DNA of 64,000 bases from an uncultured Bacteroides sp. (GTDB lineage Bacteria > Bacteroidota > Bacteroidia > Bacteroidales > Bacteroidaceae): contig NZ_OY782578.1 of assembly GCF_963677945.1 (NCBI RefSeq), positions 3,253,258 to 3,317,257 of the forward strand, in the 5' to 3' direction. The notes under the pieces are model-generated. The model saw only the letters and a program-made list of their open reading frames with translations, made no database searches and was not told the DNA's origin. Below, one piece after another: positions 8,640-17,061 of this stretch (positions within the stretch are counted from its first letter, which is position 1; each line of letters starts with the position of its first letter). The translations under genes were made by a program, and so were the position numbers.

Positions 8640-9356
8640 ATGAAAAAGTTATTTTTAACACTGACAGTATTTGTTGCATCATTTAGTATGCATGCACAAT
8701 CTTACAATGATTTTATGGTATTTGTTGGCAATGTATTGTTGAATAATAAAAATTATACCAACGACGAGGTTTGCAGTTTGTATAATCAACACTATGGTAT
8801 CTCTCAACAAAAACTTAATGAGTTATACAATGGATTCAACAGAAATTGGGGAGATGTTGTTATGGGTTTAGAATTAAGCCAGTTTTTAAATAAACCAATT
8901 AACACAATCTTCAATGATTATAGAGATGGTGGTGCAACAAAAGGTTGGGGCAATTTAGCAAAAGAATATGGTATAAAACCTGGTTCTGATGAATTCCATC
9001 GCTTTAAACAAAGAATGAAAGAAGAAACCATTTATTGGAAAAACACTCATAAAGAATATAAAGCTAAGAAAGATCTAAATGTTGTAGGTAAGAATAGGAA
9101 AAATTACCCGAATGAATTAGTAGAAGAACCTCTTTTCTATCATAAGCAAAAAGCCAGAGATAATAAAAAGTACAAGGATAATAAGAATAACAAAGAGAAA
9201 GAATATAAATCTAAAGAGAACAATGACCGAGACGAGTATGATAAATTTCAAAAAAGAAACGAGAAAGGAAATCGAGGACAGATGAAAGGTCATAAAGGAG
9301 AAGAGAATAAATATAAGCACAACAAAGGTAATCGAGAAAGAGATAACGATGAATAA
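8640..9356 (+). CDS. Exported protein of unknown function with a highly charged Lys/Asn/Glu-rich tail
   Basis: The ATG at 8640 gives a clean signal peptide (MKKLFLTLTVFVASFSMHA); an ATG at 8619 would add seven residues. Mature residues about 20-120 look helical and contain GWGNLAKEYGIKPGSDEFHR, a motif I recall from other small exported bacterial proteins without known function. From about residue 140 to the end the sequence becomes nearly all Lys, Asn, Glu, Arg and Asp in irregular KDNKNNKEKE-like runs, probably disordered. No hydrophobic anchor beyond the signal peptide. It could bind a charged polymer, but that is a guess. Confidence 0.6.
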   Translation: MKKLFLTLTVFVASFSMHAQSYNDFMVFVGNVLLNNKNYTNDEVCSLYNQHYGISQQKLNELYNGFNRNWGDVVMGLELSQFLNKPINTIFNDYRDGGATKGWGNLAKEYGIKPGSDEFHRFKQRMKEETIYWKNTHKEYKAKKDLNVVGKNRKNYPNELVEEPLFYHKQKARDNKKYKDNKNNKEKEYKSKENNDRDEYDKFQKRNEKGNRGQMKGHKGEENKYKHNKGNRERDNDE

Positions 9357-9444
9357 TAACTTTAACAGGTTACTTTTATGATAAGAGAGAGAAAACTTTT
9401 TAGAATAACACATTGTTATTCAATATGTACAATCTCATACTATC

Positions 9445-10371
9445 ATGAAAACTAATTGTATATTCAAAATATCAATTGTTATAATAACACTTCTGTTATG
9501 TGGCTGTACAAATCATATAACAGAAGTGAAAGATCGGATGGTCAACAACTATCATTTATTCATGGATCAACATGTTGCTGCAATGAATTCATCATTGCAA
9601 CAGATAAATCCATCAAAAATTACTAAAAAGAAACTTTTCAAGGCAATTCCTTCTGCCATCTTTCAATTTGAGCTATCTTCTATCGGGAATCAGAAGATTT
9701 CTTTTAAGCAATATAATGAAGTTAGAAATAACACCCTGCAAATAATTAAAGATAGCTTAAACATATACATTATTTACAAAGATAAAGAGACTGTAAAATC
9801 ATTAGTAGACAGCATTCTAAAATCTTATTCAGAACAATTTCCCGTTAAAAACGCATATTCTTATTATAAAGAACAAAGAGAATATGCCGGAACATTCGTA
9901 CAATTTGTGGAAGCTAAAATCGAAGGTTATTGTAATGAAGAAAATCTACTTCCAGGAGACTGTAACTGGGGATATATTTTTCTATCAACAAATGGCAAAA
10001 GCCTGCTTCAATTTCAATGTGTGGGCTCAGACAGTGTTCGGTATGATATTGGCGATTATAGAATAATTTCTGATACACTTGTATGCACATTCAAAAACAG
10101 TTATTCTTATCCGGAAAAATATGACAGTAATACAGGTGTTAGCATTTCAGATCCCAATGATGGAAAAATAAATCCAGAGAAAGACTTCATTATAAAATTA
10201 CTGCCATGCGAATGTTTGCAATACCCTTTCATTATTAAATATATAAATGAAGAAGATAAAGAAAGCGTTCAGCGGCAAACTTATGTAGTAAAAATAGCAA
10301 CTCTAAAAGAACAAGATGACTTTATTAAGTTAATTAGAAATATAAAGCCCATTACAAACATGATAAAATAA
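9445..10371 (+). CDS. Lipoprotein of unknown function
   Basis: 308 residues. Lipobox LLLCGC with lipidated Cys21. The rest is soluble, mixed helix and strand, with a Tyr-rich segment (AYSYYKEQREYAGTF) around residues 140-155 and paired cysteines (CNEENLLPGDC). I recognise no family. It follows the charged-tail gene by 88 bases and ends at a strong bidirectional terminator, so it closes this plus-strand group. Confidence 0.6.
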   Translation: MKTNCIFKISIVIITLLLCGCTNHITEVKDRMVNNYHLFMDQHVAAMNSSLQQINPSKITKKKLFKAIPSAIFQFELSSIGNQKISFKQYNEVRNNTLQIIKDSLNIYIIYKDKETVKSLVDSILKSYSEQFPVKNAYSYYKEQREYAGTFVQFVEAKIEGYCNEENLLPGDCNWGYIFLSTNGKSLLQFQCVGSDSVRYDIGDYRIISDTLVCTFKNSYSYPEKYDSNTGVSISDPNDGKINPEKDFIIKLLPCECLQYPFIIKYINEEDKESVQRQTYVVKIATLKEQDDFIKLIRNIKPITNMIK

Positions 10372-10412
10372 AAACATAAGAGGCGGTCATTTATGACTGC
10401 CTCTTATGTTTT
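10371..10412. terminator. Bidirectional terminator between convergent genes
   Basis: A long stem (ACATAAGAGGC with GCCTCTTATGT) flanked by As on the left and Ts on the right. It can serve the lipoprotein gene on the plus strand and the porin operon on the minus strand. Confidence 0.9.
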
Positions 10413-10430
10413 TATTGGAGATTTATACTG

Positions 10431-11603
10431 CTAAAACATTTGTAATTGATAAATAAATCCTAAAGAGAGCCGGTTTGTATTATCATCAAATCCTGTAGTC
10501 ATTAGCGACCTCGCTCTATTTGTATATTCGTATGCACGTCCCACATATGTTAAGAAGAAATGCAAATTAGATTCCATGGGGTAATATTCTAATCCAGCAA
10601 AATACCCATAAGCTGTTCTATATTTACCTTTCGGAAATCCCATCAAGTTATTTTTTAGTGAAGCTGTTTCGTACATTCCTTCAAGGAAAACATTCCATTT
10701 GGGAGCAAACCGATAATTCAGCTTTGTAACTAATGATAAATATTGTGCATTAACAGCATTTCCATATCTACTCAAATTTGTAATTTTACTCATAATTCCA
10801 TTACGGTCAAGCTCTTCATTGGAATACATAAAATCAAAAAACATGTTGAATTTGCCTTGCGTTAGTTCATTTCCCAATGCATAGTAATACATATTCTTGC
10901 CTTTTGCTTCATTCATCAAAGATGCCGACCATCTGGTTTTGAATGCATTATCAAAGAAACTACCGTTCCAATTCAACGTGTATACAAGCGGTGCCTGACT
11001 TTGTACTATACCAGTGTTACCAACATTATATGTATTCTCAAAGTTTTCATTCATACTATTCAAAACCTGCAACTGTAACTGATGATCACTATTGAAGTTA
11101 TATGCAAAGTTTACTCCGGTAAGGAAATTACTCATATTCTCAATCATATCACTGTATTCGTATATTTCGATCGGATTAAGGTCAAATTCAATACCTCCGT
11201 AAGCTGCACACTGTTTCCCTATAAACATAGAAAACTTATCTGTTACTTTCACACCAATTCCCGCAACATCTATAGATCTGGGTAAGTTATCAAGATTATC
11301 ACCACCTGCATTTGAACGGTTCAAACGTTGTCGCCATCTATAAGAAAGCCAATCGTTAATTTTACCTTTTGCCTCAATACGCAGTTGTCTCATATTGAAA
11401 TTACTCATCTCATGAACATCTCGGACGAACTTGGTATCAAAGCTTCCATTCATATTAAGAAATAAGTTAAACCTGTCTGTCTTCTTCTTAATATTAGTAA
11501 CCTCCTCAAACAAACTTTTAGAGGAGCGCATATCACCATCTTGTTGCGCACGGACTCCAGCCATGCATAACAGGACTCCCAAGAATAGTATATACTTTTT
11601 CAT
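10431..11603 (-). CDS. Outer-membrane porin of the phosphate-selective porin O/P type
   Basis: About 390 residues from the ATG at 11603, which begins the signal peptide MKKYILFLGVLLCMAGVRAQ. The mature protein alternates short turns and amphipathic aromatic strands and ends in Phe (YQLQMF), as in outer-membrane barrels; segments such as MRQLRIEAKGKINDWLSYRW resemble the porin O/P family. The ATG lies one base after the asparaginase stop codon, so translation is probably coupled. With dcuB and ansB upstream in the same operon, it may pass asparagine, aspartate or C4-dicarboxylates. Substrate is inferred from context. Confidence 0.8.
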   Translation of the reverse strand: MKKYILFLGVLLCMAGVRAQQDGDMRSSKSLFEEVTNIKKKTDRFNLFLNMNGSFDTKFVRDVHEMSNFNMRQLRIEAKGKINDWLSYRWRQRLNRSNAGGDNLDNLPRSIDVAGIGVKVTDKFSMFIGKQCAAYGGIEFDLNPIEIYEYSDMIENMSNFLTGVNFAYNFNSDHQLQLQVLNSMNENFENTYNVGNTGIVQSQAPLVYTLNWNGSFFDNAFKTRWSASLMNEAKGKNMYYYALGNELTQGKFNMFFDFMYSNEELDRNGIMSKITNLSRYGNAVNAQYLSLVTKLNYRFAPKWNVFLEGMYETASLKNNLMGFPKGKYRTAYGYFAGLEYYPMESNLHFFLTYVGRAYEYTNRARSLMTTGFDDNTNRLSLGFIYQLQMF

Positions 11604-11604
11604 A

Positions 11605-12663
11605 TCAATATTCATTAAAATAAGTTTGGATCTGCTTCCAATCATTAGTCCTTGTTAATGCCAGCATCAGCAGGACTCTTGCTTTTTGAGGATTTAATTC
11701 CTGAGATGCAACAAACCCATATTCAGCATCATTCACTTCTGCATCCAATGTGCTTGGTCCTGTAGGAACTCTTGAAGAACGAACAACCTGAATACCTGCT
11801 TTTCTGGCTCTGATTAGTTCGGGGAAAATATTCTTATGAATGTTACCGTTTCCCACACCTGCATGAATAATACCTTTATATCCAGATGCAATTAATGCAT
11901 TAACAGCTTCAGGTTCAACATTTGAATAACTGTAGATAATACCTACTTTTGGCAGCTTATTAAGATTATCAACAGAAAATTCAGAACTTGTAGTATGCTT
12001 TTTTACTGAAATACGATTGAAGAATACTTTACTATTAAATACATAACCTAGTGGACCACAATTAGGAGATTGGAAAGTCTCAACACTTATTGTGTTTGTT
12101 TTTAAAACATCTCCAGCTCCAAGAATCAGTCCATTCATAACAACCATTACCCCTTTACCTTTTGATTCTTTTGCAGAAGCGGTAATTACAGCATTATATA
12201 AATTCAACGGACCATCCGCACTGATAGCAGTAGAAGGTCGCATTGCACCAACCAACACAACCGGTTTATCAGAATGTACAACAAGATTCAAGAAATAAGC
12301 GGTTTCTTCCATGGTATCAGTTCCGTGAGTAATTACAATACCATCAACTTTGCTATCGGCAAGTAATATATTAATCCGCTTCGCAAGAGTAAGCCACACA
12401 TCGTCAGACATATCTTGTGAGCCAATTCTGACAATTTGCTCACCTGTTACATTTGCTACATTATTAATATCAGGAACGGCATCAAGTAGTGCACCAATAG
12501 CTACCTGCCCCGCCGTATAATTTGTTTTGGTACCCGAAGTACCAGTTCCCGCAATTGTACCTCCAGTTGCTAAAATGTGAATGTTAGGCTTTTGAGCCAT
12601 TACACTTATTGCTGATAGCAACACACAAAGAACAAGAAATTGAAATCTTTTAACTGCTTTCAT
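11605..12663 (-). CDS. ansB: Periplasmic type II L-asparaginase
   Basis: 352 residues with a signal peptide (about 1-23, ending VMAQ). Both asparaginase catalytic signatures are present: ATGGTIAGTG with the first catalytic Thr near residue 35, and HGTDTMEETAYF with the Thr-Asp pair and nearby Lys region. The enzyme hydrolyses asparagine to aspartate and ammonia. A signal peptide and type II length point to a periplasmic, high-affinity enzyme. It is 34 bases downstream of the C4-dicarboxylate antiporter gene and directly upstream of the porin gene. In anaerobes aspartate can feed fumarate respiration, which fits this order. Confidence 0.95.
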   Translation of the reverse strand: MKAVKRFQFLVLCVLLSAISVMAQKPNIHILATGGTIAGTGTSGTKTNYTAGQVAIGALLDAVPDINNVANVTGEQIVRIGSQDMSDDVWLTLAKRINILLADSKVDGIVITHGTDTMEETAYFLNLVVHSDKPVVLVGAMRPSTAISADGPLNLYNAVITASAKESKGKGVMVVMNGLILGAGDVLKTNTISVETFQSPNCGPLGYVFNSKVFFNRISVKKHTTSSEFSVDNLNKLPKVGIIYSYSNVEPEAVNALIASGYKGIIHAGVGNGNIHKNIFPELIRARKAGIQVVRSSRVPTGPSTLDAEVNDAEYGFVASQELNPQKARVLLMLALTRTNDWKQIQTYFNEY

Positions 12664-12697
12664 AACAATAAAACATTTAGTTATTAAAAAATAAATC

Positions 12698-14011
12698 TTA
12701 GGAAAAGAATTGAATCATCAACAATCCCATACCTACAGCTACTGCCGTAGAAATAAGACCTGGCATCATAAATGAATGATTCAGTACATATTTACCGATA
12801 CGGGTAGTTCCTGTCCGGTCAAAATTAATAGCTGCCACAACTGTTGGATAATTTGGAATAAAAAAGTAACCGTTTACTGCCGGAAACAATGCAATAAGCA
12901 TGTACGGTGAAATTGCCAATGCAATACCAAGTGGCATAAGCGCTCTGACTGTTGCAGCCTGACTATATAAAAGAATAGACATTACAAAAAGTGCAAATCC
13001 GAAAAGCCATGGAGTTGCAGTTACAATATCTTTTATAGAGGCTGTCAATTCAGGAAGGTTACCCTCCAAAAAAGTATCTCCCATCCAAGCAATACCAAAT
13101 ATAGCAATTACAGCCTGCATTCCAGCGGGGAATACAGATCCTTGAGTAGCTTTTATTCCGTCCGTTTTGGTAAATAAGAGAATCAAAGCTGCAGCTGACA
13201 ACATTAGTATTTCAATGATAGATGACATACTTAGCTTCACCATTTCACCATCAACATTAAATGAAGGTCTTAAACCATCAAACGAACCAAACAGCACAAT
13301 AAGAAACGTTGCAAGAACAAAAATCAAAACAGAGATTATTGCATTTCGGTTATTCTCAACCTCTTTCGTATGTATCTTTTTAGTTTCAAATTCACCTTCT
13401 GCTATTCTTTTCTGAAATTCAGGATCATCTTCAAGCTCTTTACCTACATACAACGAATAAAATGCACCAACAAGCACTCCTACCAAAGTAGCAGGAATAG
13501 TTATTTTCAGGATATCAAATAACGAGATGTTATATCCCGACAATAATCCAAGAAGTGCAACTGTAGCCGCTGAAATAGGACTTGCTGTAATGGCTTGTTG
13601 AGATGCTATAACTGCAATACTCAACGGGCGTTCCGGCCTTATTTTTGTTTCAGTGGCAACTTCAGCAATAACAGGTAAAACAGAATAGGCAACGTGTCCT
13701 GTTCCTGCTACAATTGTAAAAAGATAAGTTACTATCGGGCTCAACCAAACAACCTTGGATGGATTCTTACGTAACACATGTTCAGCAGCTTTCACCATGT
13801 AGTCAAGTCCACCGGCAGCCTGCATACAAGAAGCAGCAGAGATTACTGCAGCTATCATTAACATTACATCAATTGGAGGTACAGTTGGTTGCAATCCAAA
13901 TACAAAAGTAAGGATAGCTAACCCAACTCCTCCCATAACTCCAAGCCCAATACCTCCTAGTCGTGCGCCGACAAGAATAGCGACTAAGACAAAAATCAAT
14001 TGTAGAACCAT
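12698..14011 (-). CDS. dcuB: Anaerobic C4-dicarboxylate antiporter, DcuA/DcuB family
   Basis: 437 residues, highly hydrophobic with 10 or more membrane segments. Family cues include the N-terminal GARLGGIGLGVMGGVGL, the central TIVAGTGHVAYSVLPVIAEV and SQQAITASPISAATVALL. Dcu carriers exchange external fumarate, malate or aspartate for internal succinate during anaerobic growth. DcuA and DcuB cannot be told apart confidently from sequence alone. First gene of the dcuB-ansB-porin operon; no canonical TAnnTTTG promoter was found in the 200-base region before it. Confidence 0.92.
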   Translation of the reverse strand: MVLQLIFVLVAILVGARLGGIGLGVMGGVGLAILTFVFGLQPTVPPIDVMLMIAAVISAASCMQAAGGLDYMVKAAEHVLRKNPSKVVWLSPIVTYLFTIVAGTGHVAYSVLPVIAEVATETKIRPERPLSIAVIASQQAITASPISAATVALLGLLSGYNISLFDILKITIPATLVGVLVGAFYSLYVGKELEDDPEFQKRIAEGEFETKKIHTKEVENNRNAIISVLIFVLATFLIVLFGSFDGLRPSFNVDGEMVKLSMSSIIEILMLSAAALILLFTKTDGIKATQGSVFPAGMQAVIAIFGIAWMGDTFLEGNLPELTASIKDIVTATPWLFGFALFVMSILLYSQAATVRALMPLGIALAISPYMLIALFPAVNGYFFIPNYPTVVAAINFDRTGTTRIGKYVLNHSFMMPGLISTAVAVGMGLLMIQFFS

Positions 14012-14211
14012 ATTTACATTAAATAATAAAGTAGAATATTTAAATAAAAGCAGACTGATATAAGTTTACCATATTACAATATAAATATAACAAATAAATT
14101 TATAAATAGGTTTGATTATAGAAACTATAAATCACATTATTTGCAAAAACTATTGTATTCTCATTTATGTTATTAATTAACAATAGAATAATAAATTAAT
14201 AACATTACATC

Positions 14212-14652
14212 ATGAAAACTTACTTATTAATGTTTTTGTTTGTATTTTCTATGAGAATATTCTCCCAGGATATATATAACAAGGAGAATGAGATAAGCAC
14301 TTTGAATGAGTATGCTAAAGTAGAAAATGTGAATTCTCTAAATATTACTTTACCTGGGACAAATGAAAACCATTTGTATAAATGTGGAGTTTACTTAGAA
14401 AAGTCTGCTAATTATAGATATTTTGCTCTTGGGTCGTTAGCTGCAAGTATTATTCTATCTTCTGCAGGTTCAAATTCTAATGAAACTCCAGACTCAAACA
14501 ATAATAAAGATTTGTATTATGTAATTAGTGGTATATTCCTCACATCATCTATAGTATGTACTATTATATCTATCAATTACAAGTTAAAAGCCGGAAAACA
14601 ACTAAAGATCTCTGCAAATGGAACTTCAGCCTGTATTTCCTATACATATTAA
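14212..14652 (+). CDS. Small exported two-TM-segment protein of unknown function, first tandem paralogue
   Basis: 146 residues. Signal peptide about 1-19 (ending RIFSQ). Two hydrophobic segments, about 70-86 (YFALGSLAASIILSS) and about 103-120 (YYVISGIFLTSSIVCTIISI), are separated by an Asn-rich loop. The pattern matches the next gene closely: KSANYRYFALGSLAAS against KSAYYEYGALGSFAAS, the second segment (SSIVCTI against SAIVCTI), and a K-AGK-LK motif near the end. Probably a tandem duplication. No known family recognised. Confidence 0.6.
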   Translation: MKTYLLMFLFVFSMRIFSQDIYNKENEISTLNEYAKVENVNSLNITLPGTNENHLYKCGVYLEKSANYRYFALGSLAASIILSSAGSNSNETPDSNNNKDLYYVISGIFLTSSIVCTIISINYKLKAGKQLKISANGTSACISYTY

Positions 14653-14669
14653 TTAAAGTTATAAAGATT

Positions 14670-15113
14670 ATGAAACACACTTTAATAGCAATATTACTCT
14701 TGTTTTCTACTAATATATTCTCTCAACAGATAATTAACCTCAATAATGAAGAAAAGAATAATTCAATAGTAGAAGTCGAGGACAGTATGAAGATTACAAT
14801 GGATGTAAATACAAGAAGTATTTTAATCAAATCCAGTGATTACATGCGAAAATCAGCATATTATGAATACGGTGCTTTAGGTTCGTTTGCTGCCAGCATG
14901 GGATTTATGTTAATAGCTTTCAGTAATTTCGACTTTTGGAATGAAAATGACAGCAATATTAATGCAAGTGCCATAAGTGCAGTTGCGGCAACTTTATTTT
15001 TCACATCTGCTATTGTTTGTACTATAGCATCAGTAAGATTCGATAAAAAAGCCGGTAAAGAACTCAAATTACTTATGCGTGGTGGAACAGGATCAATTTC
15101 TTTCACTTTTTAA
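14670..15113 (+). CDS. Small exported two-TM-segment protein of unknown function, second tandem paralogue
   Basis: 147 residues from the ATG at 14670, which begins a signal peptide (MKHTLIAILLLFSTNIFSQ); an upstream in-frame start would overlap the previous gene and spoil that peptide. It has the same plan as its neighbour: a short soluble region, a hydrophobic segment, a linker with Asn/Asp, a second segment ending in IVCTIAS, then KKAGKELKLLMRGG. Only 17 bases separate the two genes, so they are co-transcribed. Function unknown. Confidence 0.6.
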   Translation: MKHTLIAILLLFSTNIFSQQIINLNNEEKNNSIVEVEDSMKITMDVNTRSILIKSSDYMRKSAYYEYGALGSFAASMGFMLIAFSNFDFWNENDSNINASAISAVAATLFFTSAIVCTIASVRFDKKAGKELKLLMRGGTGSISFTF

Positions 15114-15175
15114 TTGCTAAACAAATAAAGATTTCAACAGAAATTATTATATTCGCAATATAAAAAAGAATCTGT

Positions 15176-15760
15176 ATGAAGAATTATTTTTTAATATTTT
15201 TTCTTTTATTATCTCCGCTAAAAGCACTTGCACAAACAAGTCCGGATTCTGTTGTGATCAATTTTTACAAATGGTACTTTAGCGTTATTGAGAATGGGCA
15301 AATTGAAGAATATCAACCCATATTTGCAGCAGATTCACTAGGGATGACAACTCTGAATATGGATAAGTATATTAAAAACCTCAGGCAATACAACTTTACA
15401 GATAGTCTTATAAACCATGAAATAGCTTCTTATCAAACTTGTATTAAGGAAATCAACAAAATAAAATTTGATGAATTGAACGATAAATTCCCCAATCTGG
15501 AAGATTACAGAAATATTGGTTGTGACTTCTTCAATATATATCGATGGATTATGGATGTTGAGCCTATGAATGGTATAGATATTATTGAAACCTTTAAAAT
15601 TAATGAAGAGAAAGTTGTAATTAAAGGAAAATTCTTTAGAGGCAATGTGGAATCAAAAGATAAAGCTTACTGGAATAAGCTTCTATATGTTTCATTAAAA
15701 AAAGAAAATAATATCTGGAAAATTGATCAGATAGAGACCAAGAAAACAAATGAAAAATAG
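15176..15760 (+). CDS. Exported protein, possibly DUF3828-like
   Basis: 194 residues. Signal peptide about 1-20 (ending ALAQ). The start of the mature protein (SPDSVVINFYKWYFSVIENG) and the final strand (LLYVSLKKENNIWKIDQIE) resemble DUF3828/YbjP-type NTF2-like proteins, a small periplasmic fold of unknown role. The family call is tentative. It follows the tandem paralogues by 62 bases and could be in their operon. Confidence 0.5.
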   Translation: MKNYFLIFFLLLSPLKALAQTSPDSVVINFYKWYFSVIENGQIEEYQPIFAADSLGMTTLNMDKYIKNLRQYNFTDSLINHEIASYQTCIKEINKIKFDELNDKFPNLEDYRNIGCDFFNIYRWIMDVEPMNGIDIIETFKINEEKVVIKGKFFRGNVESKDKAYWNKLLYVSLKKENNIWKIDQIETKKTNEK

Positions 15761-15822
15761 AGAAAACTAATTATAACACTATTAGGCATTCCTATAAATA
15801 AAAAAATCAGAGGGTAATCTAT

Positions 15823-16701
15823 TTAAAGAGCATTAACCTGAACATTCTCTTCCGGCTCCGCATGAATGTATACCTCACTTCTTTTAATAAGATTACCAAT
15901 TTCAATTTCAATATTATCACAAATTTCATGTACTTGCTTTAAAGATAAATCTGGTTGAAGATGAACATTGACTTTAATAAAGGTGTTTGCCCCAGCAGAA
16001 CGAATTTTAAGATCATGATAAGAGATTACTTCAGGTGTAGCTGATAATAAAACTTCCACCATGTGAACTTTGTCTTGAGGAGCCGTATCAAGTAAGACGT
16101 CAATAGATTTTTTACCTAATTTTAAAGAAACCGAGACAACAAGTATTGCAACTAATAGTGCAGCTATTGAATCAGCAAAGAAAAAACCAAAGTTTGCGCA
16201 AATAAGTCCAAGTAACACTACAGAAGAACTCCATACATCAGTAGAAAAATGCAAGGCATCTGCTTCAAGAGCCTGACTGTTATGTTTCTTAGCAACCTTT
16301 GATAAAGCTCTTGAACGAGTTACATCAATGATAATCGCTGTAATAACTACTATGTAACTCCAGATATTTACTTTTATTTCTGTTTCTCCGGTAACCAATC
16401 GATTTGTTGCTTCATAGATTATCCAGACACAGGTGATGAGAAGCAATAAAGTTTCGATCAAGGCTGAGAAATTCTCAACCTTACCATGTCCATAGTTATG
16501 CTCTTTATCAGCAGGTTTATCTGAAATACTGACCGAAAAAAAGGTAATAACAGCTGCTATAAGATCTAAAGTTGAATGCAAGGCTTCCGAAAGTATACCT
16601 AAACTACCTGTAAGAATACCGATAATCATCTTAAATACAGTCAAAAATATCGCTGCTAATACGGAGAGCAAAGCAACTCTCTTTTTCTCATTTTTAATCA
16701 T
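15823..16701 (-). CDS. Cation diffusion facilitator family metal exporter
   Basis: 292 residues. Six predicted membrane segments with the two metal-binding pairs of CDF proteins: HSTLD in TM2 and HFSTD in TM5. A cytoplasmic C-terminal domain follows (from about 205, DTAPQDKVHMVEVLLSA), of the dimer-forming ferredoxin-like type. CDF carriers export Zn, Fe or Mn from the cytoplasm in exchange for protons. The HxxxD pair in TM2 (rather than DxxxD) leaves the metal uncertain. Stands alone, divergent from the PBP1A gene. Confidence 0.92.
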   Translation of the reverse strand: MIKNEKKRVALLSVLAAIFLTVFKMIIGILTGSLGILSEALHSTLDLIAAVITFFSVSISDKPADKEHNYGHGKVENFSALIETLLLLITCVWIIYEATNRLVTGETEIKVNIWSYIVVITAIIIDVTRSRALSKVAKKHNSQALEADALHFSTDVWSSSVVLLGLICANFGFFFADSIAALLVAILVVSVSLKLGKKSIDVLLDTAPQDKVHMVEVLLSATPEVISYHDLKIRSAGANTFIKVNVHLQPDLSLKQVHEICDNIEIEIGNLIKRSEVYIHAEPEENVQVNAL

Positions 16702-16744
16702 TGCAAACTACATATTAATTTATTAGGGATACTTTTCAATAGAA

Positions 16745-16752
16745 CAAAGCTA
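16745..16752 (-). promoter_or_regulatory. Possible -7 box of the CDF gene
   Basis: Minus-strand TAGCTTTG fits TAnnTTTG, 44 bases before the ATG. No good -33 TTTG at the expected distance. Confidence 0.4.
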
Positions 16753-17061
16753 TAAAAATAAGTTGAAAACGACAGATTATTTCAAAAAAAAGAACTGCAG
16801 ATTGAGTTATATAGATTTAGTCTAATTATTTCTAATTTAGATGGTATAAAAACAAGTATGAGAACTCTAATTATCAACACTTTAAAATATAACATGTTAA
16901 CGTTTTTAATAAGATTACTTAATTTGATGTGATTTTTATCGTTACAATTCATTTTATACAAAACAAATTTAGTACTTTTGCCGCATCTTTTTTAGAGAAT
17001 AAAAGGCAAAAGTAAGACTTTTACTCTTGTCTATAAACAGTTACAATTGAATCATACTTAG
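16753..17061. other. Divergent intergenic region between CDF and PBP1A genes
   Basis: Contains TACTTTTG at 16973-16980, a fitting -7 box for the plus-strand PBP1A gene, giving a leader of about 75 bases. That leader includes a small AAAAGT/ACTTTT hairpin near 17009-17024. Nothing else seen. Confidence 0.5.

Noticed and set aside
9117-9413. Minus-strand hydrophobic frame opposite the charged-tail gene
   Set aside because: Mirror of the Lys/Asn codons on the plus strand, which read as Phe/Leu/Ile on the other strand.
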